Positions 16,628-24,970 of a stretch of 24,970 nucleotides of DNA are shown in pieces. A model generated the notes under the pieces. It was not told the origin of the DNA and ran no database searches. It saw only the letters and a list, made by a program, of their open reading frames with translations. The DNA comes from Silvimonas sp. JCM 19000 (GTDB lineage Bacteria > Pseudomonadota > Gammaproteobacteria > Burkholderiales > Chitinibacteraceae), in assembly GCA_001313065.1 (NCBI GenBank), contig BBFD01000020.1:1-24970 (forward strand), read 5' to 3'. The translations under genes were made by a program, and so were the position numbers. The stretch's first letter is position 1. The number at the start of each line of letters is the position of its first letter.

Positions 16628-17222
16628 AGTTACTTCCCTAACAAGTGATTGTGGTTAGCGGGTCATCGGTGTTAGTCGCATCGGTGGCTCGCGTCTTTTC
16701 TGATCTATACTTCCTGCGTCGCTTTTTTCCTTTATGGGTCATTTAGGGATTTGTTCTTGCGCATTAAAAAATTCCTGGATGCGCAACAACAAAGCTATCC
16801 AAGCACTTCGGAATCATCCGAGATAAACAATTCTTCAAAGATTTGATGGGGATCAATTATCTGATTTCCAATTTAATTCTGCAAATAAGAACATAAAATC
16901 TTGACAAGCAAGTTGCGAACATAGCGCAATTAGCTGATATCATAATCCCTGATATTTTAATTCGCTTTCGTCCAGCATTAACAATGCTACACACAGACGC
17001 GATAAGCCCACTAAAAAAACTGCGTCAGAACCGGTCCATCGATTGGTCTGCGCCTGAGAGGTTCGCGCCGAGTACAACCGATGTCAAACCTGTTCCCGCG
17101 CAGATCTATTTCACCGCTAGGTCATAGGATAGGGTTGGAGGGGCTAGGGCGAGCAATGGCGTTGGCGTTAGCTTGGGCATTAAATGTAATCGGGCGACCG
17201 CAGCCCGTACTTAGGAAGCAAA
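16628..17222. other. Gene-poor AT-rich stretch with a possible gene remnant
   Basis: No supported gene. At 16757-16896 two neighbouring plus-strand frames read LRIKKFLDAQQQSYPSTS and then IIRDKQFFKDLMGINYLISN. Their composition looks coding-like, so a short broken gene or gene remnant may lie here. The remainder shows no frame, tRNA or clear repeat. Confidence 0.35.
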
Positions 17223-17432
17223 ATGAGTAATCCTAATAGCAACAAGCGCGCTCTGGACGAATTGCTCTCGAATGTCAGTCTCGGCAAAATCCGGCTGCCT
17301 GCTTTTCATTCGGTCGGGTTCGGGATGCGGCTGCATACCTCACTTAATAGGCGGTCGCCTTATTTGCCCTGTCACGCTCCTAGCGCCCAGGGGTGGGACC
17401 TGCGTTCTAATACGTCCAGTCAGGTGCGTTGA
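17223..17432 (+). CDS. Short reading frame, possibly the N-terminal stub of a DUF262-like protein
   Basis: The ATG at 17223 has AGGAAG five bases upstream. The first about 27 residues (MSNPNSNKRALDELLSNVSL, then GKIRLPAF) recall the N-terminus of DUF262/GmrS-type proteins, which read roughly 'LL..I..G.I.LP.FQR'. After that point the composition becomes unlike protein and the frame closes at 69 residues. No DUF262 core follows in any frame that I can see. A decayed or deleted gene is the simplest reading. Confidence 0.35.
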   Translation: MSNPNSNKRALDELLSNVSLGKIRLPAFHSVGFGMRLHTSLNRRSPYLPCHAPSAQGWDLRSNTSSQVR

Positions 17433-17715
17433 ATAGCCGGATAAGATGTCAACTGCGAGTTGCTGCTTCTAGTTAGGCGGTAGCTCCTGATTACTATGAA
17501 TTGCGCGTTGTAGATAAACAACTCCGCAGCGACGCATATTGACAGGCGCCGTTGCATTGAGCGTAATCCCCAAGATTTTCAGAAATCGGTAGGGGTGCGT
17601 CGGGAAGCGTGTAGCACGCTGTTGTTGTGAACCCCGATAGATACAAGGATTTCAGGCGCGATGTCGAGCTAAATCATTCCAAATCGAGAGAAGATATCTG
17701 CGGCCTATGCTTTCC
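17433..17715. other. Intergenic stretch without a supported gene
   Basis: No reading frame with a credible start is present. It precedes the promoter of the two-gene AT-rich operon. I see no tRNA or strong hairpin. Confidence 0.4.
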
Positions 17716-17743
17716 TTGCGGTCTAATATTTAATTCCTATACT
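17716..17743 (+). promoter_or_regulatory. Candidate sigma-70 promoter of the AT-rich two-gene operon
   Basis: TTGCGG (17716-17721) and TATACT (17738-17743) are separated by 16 bases, about 50 bases before the proposed GTG start. Both boxes are close to consensus. This is a pattern match only. Confidence 0.4.
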
Positions 17744-17793
17744 TCGAAATAAGTTGTAATACGTCGGAAAAAAATTCTTAACGGATAAGACAA

Positions 17794-18768
17794 GTGAAAA
17801 AAAACTGAACGCTTGGTATTGTTTTACGATCTTGCCATCGGCGCTGACTCCAGAACCTTCGAAGCTCCAAAACCGATTTCTGTCAGAAAGGCGTTTCAAT
17901 TGATGGAGTTTGTTCCTCAGGATCAGCGAATCAAAGAAATGTCCAAAGGACGCGAGCGACTTTATGTTTCTAACTGGGCTTCAGATGGCGACATTATCAG
18001 CATCCTAGTGAATATGTCCGATAAGGGCATGTCTGATCCGGTTTTTACTATTCCGGAAGAAAAGAAACGTCGCACCGCTGAAAAGCAGGAAAAAAAGAAG
18101 GGCAGGATTTTTTCTGTTCACATGGTAATTCAACTGCCACATGACGACCTCGATCCTGCTTTAGTGCTGGTTGAATATTGTGCCGGACTTAGCATATTTG
18201 TTGTTCAGCGGTTACTCAATAGTATTCTTCATGATGCAAAAACATTTGCCCCAAATGAATTTGAGCAGAACCATCCTGATGGCGCTTTGGACGGTTCGGG
18301 TAAGCTGAAGAAATATAAAGTAAATTTTAAGTGCATATTTGAAGGGCATATTTCTGATGACCTAAAATACGACTTAGATCATGGGAAAATACAATCTATT
18401 GAGCTAATCACTGAAAAAAACAAAGTATTTCAATATTGATCAGGATGGATATATTCGCGAAAAGTGTCAAACTCTTGTATTGACATTGAAAGATGAGGAT
18501 AGGCCTATTAGAGATAAATTCAACAGGATAAGGAATGTACTCAGCCAAAATAGAGATGACTATAGTCGAGCTCGAATAAAATTTAAGACGCCTACTGGCA
18601 TCGATAGAACAATTGAAATGGATGCCGATGATGCAGCTGTGCAAGGCTATGTAAAGAAAGAAAAAATTGGATGATTTCGAATTTGATTTAAAATCATCCT
18701 ACGACACGTTTTGCAGTCCGATTTTGGAGAAAATGAAAGATCTTTTAAAACCGGAGGATGATGTTTAG
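17794..18768 (+). CDS. Soluble protein of unknown function, first gene of AT-rich operon (frameshifted)
   Basis: I do not recognise a named domain. The GTG at 17794 has GGA eight bases upstream and gives MKKTERLVLFYDLAIGADSR. The body includes GRERLYVSNWASDGDIISIL, a charged linker (EEKKRRTAEKQEKKKGRIF), ALVLVEYCAGLSIFVVQRLL, ELITEKNKYFNIDQDGYIRE and TLVLTLKDEDRPIRDKFNRI. The C-terminus is SYDTFCSPILEKMKDLLKPE followed by DDV. Frame breaks lie in A runs at 17797-17804, 18414-18420 and 18661-18666; each needs one base removed, giving about 324 residues. The end overlaps the start of the membrane protein gene, so the two are coupled. Length, order and lack of membrane segments recall RexA or KwaB, cytosolic partners of membrane proteins in phage exclusion. 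This is analogy, not proven homology. Confidence 0.6.
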
Positions 18769-19509
18769 ACATTTACTCAGGCCATTTTCCTATTTGTCTA
18801 TTGAGCATAAGCAAAAGTGGCAAGTCGATTGGGTTTACCCCTTGGTACTGGCCTTGCTATCAACAGGAATTTTGTTTGGGTTGAAAAGATACGGCACCAT
18901 TGCCCTTTATGCCGACGGCGCCGTTATCGCCAAAATTCTCGGGTTTGTGCAAGGCTTACCTGGTTTTTACATTGCGGCTCTCGCTGCTATCGCTACGTTC
19001 AATAAAACGGATATTGATAAAACTATGCCAAGCCCAGCCCCTAGGCTGGATATCTTGGTTCAAGGTAAAGTTGTACCCATTGAGCTAACAAGAAGGCGAT
19101 TTTTTGTGCTCAATGTTTGCCTTTTTTTGACTGCAGAGAGCTTAGTCCTTATTATCCTTGCCATATTTGGCCAAGCAATCTACGTACCTGTAAAAACTTT
19201 ACTTCCAGCGATTTATCATTCATGGACGTCTAGCATTTATATGCTAATTTTCTCATTTTTTTATTTTGGCAAATGCTAATAACTAGTTTTTTTGGGGGCT
19301 TTTCTATCTTGGCGATAGGTTGCATCAGTCTGACCAATAATCATTGGATACTTATTATTTCACTCGTGCTTCAACCGCAGTCATTTGCATTATTCGTTTG
19401 CTTTGCGTGGCGAAGGCATTTAAATACCAAAAAAGGGGATAGTCCAAGACTTACCCCCTTTTCTTTTACCATCAACCACGACTCTCCCTGCCAGGCTCAT
19501 CCTCTGTAA
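18758..19509 (+). CDS. Multi-pass membrane protein, second gene of AT-rich operon (frameshifted)
   Basis: Inner-membrane protein of unknown function. Hydrophobic segments lie at about residues 26-44 (VYPLVLALLSTGILFGL), 60-81 (GFVQGLPGFYIAALAAIATF), 113-140 (VLNVCLFLTAESLVLIILAI) and 159-190. A last one (WILIISLVLQPQSFALFVCF) lies near the end. A cytosolic-type loop with basic residues (IELTRRRF) separates the second and third. GGAGG lies just before the paired ATGs at 18758 and 18761, inside the end of the preceding gene. The frame breaks in the T7 run 19256-19262 (one base missing). The true stop may be nearer 19423, because a terminator hairpin follows there, while the present frame runs to 19509. 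The design, a small four-or-more-pass protein coupled to a soluble partner, is like RexB or KwaA effectors. Confidence 0.6.
19431..19462. terminator. Bidirectional hairpin terminator at the convergent gene ends
   Basis: Outer arms AAAAGGGG and CCCCTTTT and inner arms AGTC and GACT pair around a CAA loop, with T-rich or A-rich flanks on both sides. It can end the rightward membrane protein gene and the leftward DUF6953-like gene. Confidence 0.65.
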
Positions 19510-19738
19510 CTCGCCAGCGCCAATACCTGTCCGATTTTACCCATACCACGGTGGTTTCTGTTAGCTTGAGAAATGCAGAGAGAACTGTTCTTCCGACAAC
19601 TAAATTACCATCCGCATTTTCCGCCAGTAGCTCTTCTTGCTTGCCTTTGACCAGATAATCGACAACATCGTCTTGGTAAAGGCAGCCTTCCTGCTCAATT
19701 CGGGTAACCATCCAAGCCGCAACTTCGGCCGGCTTCAT
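19472..19738 (-). CDS. DUF6953-like small protein
   Basis: Function unknown. The 88-residue product reads MKPAEVAAWMVTRIEQEGCL, YQDDVVDYLVKGKQEELLAE, VVGRTVLSAFLKLTETTVVW and RYWRWRVTEDEPGRESRG. This matches my memory of DUF6953 proteins, which start with an 'EVA.WM...' helix and end with a 'LT...VVW...WR' block and a DEPGR tail. It is soluble, with no signal. The ATG at 19738 overlaps the stop of the YodC-like gene (ATGA), so the two are translationally coupled. Its 3' end faces the membrane protein gene across the terminator. Confidence 0.6.
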   Translation of the reverse strand: MKPAEVAAWMVTRIEQEGCLYQDDVVDYLVKGKQEELLAENADGNLVVGRTVLSAFLKLTETTVVWVKSDRYWRWRVTEDEPGRESRG

Positions 19739-19951
19739 GTCGCACTCTTAAGAGAAACCTCAACGAGCACGACTGACGTTAATGGAAACGTCCCTTGCTC
19801 CAATTTTTTTCCCTGCAAACCACTGACATATTATCGTGCCTGTTGGTTTCCCAGATTTCGCATCCGTACCTATACTTCTTATCGTCATGTCAGGTCCACC
19901 AGATCTTAGCTTAACGACAGTTCCCACAGCGAACTCCGAATCTTGAGCCAT
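19735..19951 (-). CDS. YodC-like (DUF2158) small protein (one frameshift)
   Basis: Members of this family are short proteins with an SH3-like beta fold and no settled role. The start at 19951 has AGAGGA five bases upstream. The product reads EFAVGTVVKLRSGGPDMTIR, then TGTIICQWFAGKK, the typical 'VKLKSGGP.MTV ... CQWF..' pattern. The uncorrected frame ends at 19760. Removing one base from the T7 run 19804-19810 gives the expected family ending LEQGTFPLTSVVLVEVS and a stop overlapping the next start. The two-gene unit is probably expressed from the 19952-20125 gap, where I see no convincing promoter. Confidence 0.7.
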
Positions 19952-20125
19952 TTTATCCTCTGCACGATTTAGTGGTTAAAATCTGCAGATGCATGATTGG
20001 TACGGTGCTGGCTCATGCATCCCCAGTATTGACGTAAAAAAGAGCTACCGCAGTCCTAGTAGGTTTTCAATTGTGTTAACGGCACTAACTCGACTCAAAT
20101 TTCAATTTTTTTTGGCAAAAACAAC

Positions 20126-22547
<2,422 letters not shown>

Positions 22548-22578
22548 AGCGCTACTTGCTCACAATACGTACGACTGC

Positions 22579-22612
22579 AAAAAAAAGACGAAAGGCCGGG
22601 TTGCCCCAGCCT
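22579..22612 (-). terminator. Rho-independent terminator after dnaN
   Basis: Read on the minus strand, AGGC-T-GGG and CCC-G-GCCT pair around a GCAA loop and are followed by TTCGTC and a run of eight T. It starts 24 bases after the dnaN stop. Expression of gyrB then depends on read-through or on its own promoter in the remaining 30 bases or inside dnaN. Confidence 0.75.
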
Positions 22613-22635
22613 GACAGTGATTTCAGACGCGGCGG

Positions 22636-23743
22636 TTAGATCCGCATCGGCATCACGATGTACTTGAAGTTCTCGTTGTCGGGGATGTTAACCAGCACGC
22701 TGGAGGTCACGTCGCCGAACACAAAGTCGAGGGTTTCGACTTGCAGATTGGTCAGCACGTCCAGCAGATACTGGATGTTGAAGCCGATATCGAGCGGTGC
22801 GCCGGTGTAGGCCACTTCGACTTCTTCTTGCGCTTCTTCCTGCTCATTGTTGTTGCACAGGATCTTGATCACGCCATCGGTCAGCACCAGACGCACGCCG
22901 CGGAATTTTTCGTTCGACAGAATGGCGGCGCGCTGCAGGGCGGACAACAGCACCTGGCGCTCGATCTTGAGGAACTTGTCGTTGTTCTGCGGAATAACGC
23001 GCTGGTAATCCGGGAACTTGCCGTCCACCACCTTGCTGTGGATCACAATGCTGCCAAACGCAAACTTGACCTGGTTGCCGGCGATTTCAATCACGACTTC
23101 GTCGTCGACTTCGGCCAGCAGTTTGTACAGTTCCAGGATGGTCTTGCGCGGCAGAATCACTTCGTTCTTGTCGAAGTTGCCTTCCAGTTCGGCCGAGGCA
23201 AACGCCAGGCGGTGGCCGTCGGTGGACACCAGCTTCAGGTGGCTGCCTTCAGTCACAAAGAACAAACCGTTGAGGTAGTAACGGATGTCTTGATGCGCCA
23301 TCGCATATTGCACGCGGCCCAGCAGCGCTTTCAGCTGGCCTTGCGGCATGCGCAGCGTGGCACGCAGATTGGTGTCGACGGCCAGCGTGGGGAAATCACC
23401 GGCCGGCAGCGTTTGCAGCTGAAAACGGCTCTTGCCGGCCTTTACCGTCAGGCGGCCTTCGTTGTCTTCAAACGTCACTACGGCGCGATCGGGGATGGCG
23501 CGCAGGATGTCAGACAGCTTTTTTGGCCGAAACGGTAATGGCAAAGTCTTCGCCCGAGAACCCTTCGGATTGTTGGCTAGCGATCTGGATTTCGAGATCG
23601 GTGCCCGTGAAAGTGAGCGTTTCGCCTTCTTTACGGATCAGAACATTGGAAAGGATCGGCAGCGTGTGGCGGCGTTCGACGATACCGGTAACGGTAGCGA
23701 GCGGCTTCAGCAGGGCATCACGTTCAGCTTGCAACAAGGGCAT
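22636..23743 (-). CDS. dnaN: DNA polymerase III beta sliding clamp (one frameshift)
   Basis: Ring-shaped processivity clamp for DNA polymerase III. The start at 23743 gives MPLLQAERDALLKPLATVTG and IVERRHTLPILSNVLIRKEG, the usual beta-clamp N-terminus; an in-frame start at 23770 would add nine residues not expected in the family. Later marks are RYYLNGLFFVTEGSHLKLVS, TDGHRLAFASAEL, LPRKTILELYKLL and the C-terminus NFKYIVMPMRI, whose M-P-M-R end forms part of the peptide-binding pocket. A T6 run at 23519-23524 has one base too many and splits the gene between SAKK and LSDILRAIPDRA. Length is about 368 residues. It follows dnaA by 110 bases, which hold no obvious signal. Confidence 0.96.
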
Positions 23744-23853
23744 GGCAACGGGTCCGCAAAAGTGAGTCAAATAGAACGCGATTTTACCGGATTCCGGGCT
23801 TTAAAGCACCTCCCGGACTGCGGCCTGTAGGCGGCCCAGGACTCACTACGCGC

Positions 23854-24970
23854 TTAGCTGCGCAGCATCTGCAACAGCACGCCGTATTGATGCGACAACT
23901 CGCCGTCGCTGCTGCGCAATGATTCGATGGTGCGACAGGCGTGCAGCACGGTGGTGTGGTCGCGCCCGCCAAATGCTTCGCCAATCGCGGGCAAAGACAT
24001 CGGCGTCAGCTCTTTGGTCAGCGCCATCGCCACCTGGCGGGGACGAGCGATATCACGCGTGCGCTTTTTTGCTGTGCATATCGGCGACTTTGATCTTGTA
24101 AAAGTCGGCGACGGTTTTCTGGATGTTTTCCACCGTAATCTGGCGATTGCCCGCCGCCAGAATATCGCGCAGCGCTTCTTTGGCCGCTTCCAGCGTCAGC
24201 GGCTGGTTGGTAAAGCGCGCATACGCCAGCACGCGTTTAAGCGCGCCTTCCAGCTCGCGTACATTGCTGCGGATATGTTTGGCGATAAAAAAACGCCACG
24301 GTGCTATCCAGCTTGAAGTTTTCACGCTCGGCTTTCAGCAACAGAATCGCGACGCGCATTTCCAGCTCGGGCGGCTCGATCGCCACCGTCAAACCCCAAG
24401 AGAAACGCGATACCAGCCGGTCTTGCAGGCCGTCGATTTCTTTGGGATAGCGATCCGACGTGATGATGATTTGCTTGTGGCCTTCTACCAAGGCGTTGAA
24501 GGCATAGAAGAATTCTTCTTGCGTCTTGTCTTTGCCGACAAAGAACTGGATATCGTCGATCAGCAATAAATCGAGCGAATGGTAATAGCGTTTGAACTCA
24601 TCAAACGCCTTGTGTTGGTAAGCCTTGACCACGTCGGCCACGTATTTCTCGGCGTGGATATAGCGGATTTTGGCGGACGGATTGCGTTGATGCACCGCGT
24701 TGCCAATGGCCTGAATCAAGTGAGTCTTACCCAGGCCGACGCCGCCATACACAAACAGCGGGTTGTAGCTGACGCCGGGGTTCTCCGACACCTGTTGTGC
24801 CGCCGCGCGCGCCAACTGGTTGGCCTTACCGGTAACCAGCGTCTCGAAAGTAAAGCTGGGGTTCAGCCGCGTGGTCTCGTGGTGCGATGACGTCACATGG
24901 ATGGCTGGTGCGGGCGGCGCTGCATGTTGGCGCGGGCTGGCGCCGGGGCTGCCGCAGCGTTATTGCCATT
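23854..24970 (-). CDS. dnaA: Chromosomal replication initiator DnaA, C-terminal 3/4 (starts beyond right edge; frameshifted)
   Basis: DnaA binds DnaA boxes at oriC and opens the origin. Visible parts, in order: an Ala/Pro-rich linker (domain II) at the edge; the AAA+ domain with [20 protein letters not shown], Walker [17 protein letters not shown], Walker [16 protein letters not shown], sensor 1 [15 protein letters not shown] and arginine finger region [19 protein letters not shown]; the lid with [20 protein letters not shown]; and domain IV with [20 protein letters not shown] and [18 protein letters not shown], the DnaA-box binding signature. Breaks occur in the A7 run 24287-24293 and the T6 run 24065-24070. 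The stop is TAA at 23854. Domain I and the start lie outside the window. oriC is expected upstream, to the right. Confidence 0.96.

Noticed and set aside
16628..17793. tRNA gene, CRISPR array or integrase attachment site in the gene-poor stretch
   Set aside because: No cloverleaf, no regularly spaced repeats and no integrase gene or convincing direct repeats were found. Only an 11-base match (GATTTCAGGCG) near 15389 and 17652 was noted, which is too short to mean anything.
17794..18768. Programmed ribosomal frameshifting in the A runs
   Set aside because: The same type of break occurs in many unrelated genes of the window, including dnaA, dnaN and gyrB, without conserved stimulatory structures. 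Sequence error is the simpler account.
22741..23538. Long plus-strand open frame opposite dnaN (and a similar one at 21610-22500 opposite gyrB)
   Set aside because: Both lie wholly inside essential genes on the other strand and are antisense shadows with unlikely composition.
23744..23853. Origin of replication between dnaA and dnaN
   Set aside because: The gap is only 110 bases, with no DnaA box cluster or AT-rich unwinding stretch. oriC is more likely upstream of dnaA, outside the window.

Overview
The window looks like a chromosomal segment of a Gram-negative betaproteobacterium, most likely of the order Neisseriales (Chromobacteriaceae/Chitinibacteraceae type). The reasons are the dnaA-dnaN-gyrB cluster at the right end, an OsmC/YcaO fusion protein, tandem DUF4034 proteins, a bo-type quinol oxidase operon and a neighbouring alternative complex III operon. 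The core genes are GC-rich. Positions about 16.6-19.5 kb are visibly richer in A and T. No tRNA, rRNA or CRISPR array was seen. || Sequence quality matters throughout. Roughly forty single-base (a few two-base) frame breaks cut otherwise conserved genes, including the essential dnaA, dnaN and gyrB. Many lie in A or T runs of five to eight. I read them as sequencing or assembly errors and give reconstructed full-length genes. || Layout, left to right. (1) 1-1516, minus strand: start of an alternative complex III operon, actA then actB, which leaves the window. (2) 1756-5682, minus: cyoABCD, a cytochrome bo quinol oxidase, ended by a hairpin terminator and preceded by two tandem palindromes. (3) 5892-7027, minus: an XRE-cupin regulator and a GNAT acetyltransferase with overlapping stop and start, and a palindrome over the regulator start. 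(4) 7239-9468, plus: two tandem exported DUF4034 paralogues. (5) 9512-12284: a small unknown gene divergent from the OsmC/YcaO fusion. (6) 12344-15106: an exported DUF1444-like protein, a tiny conserved-looking protein, and an exported DUF1214-like protein. (7) 15393-16627: an accessory patch with a direct repeat of about 300 bp carrying an intact and a 5'-truncated copy of one small gene with its terminator, with another unknown gene between them. (8) 16628-17793: largely gene-poor, with gene fragments. (9) 17716-19509: an AT-rich two-gene operon, a soluble protein of about 324 residues overlapping a multi-pass membrane protein. This is the best candidate for an undescribed system, possibly a phage-exclusion pair of RexA/RexB or Kiwa-like design. 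(10) 19472-19951, minus: two small overlapping genes, DUF6953-like and YodC-like. (11) 20126-24970, minus: gyrB, dnaN and dnaA; oriC should lie just beyond the right edge. || The respiratory genes would both draw on the quinol pool: Cyo passes electrons directly to oxygen, while complex III passes them to cytochrome c. The replication genes read away from the expected origin.
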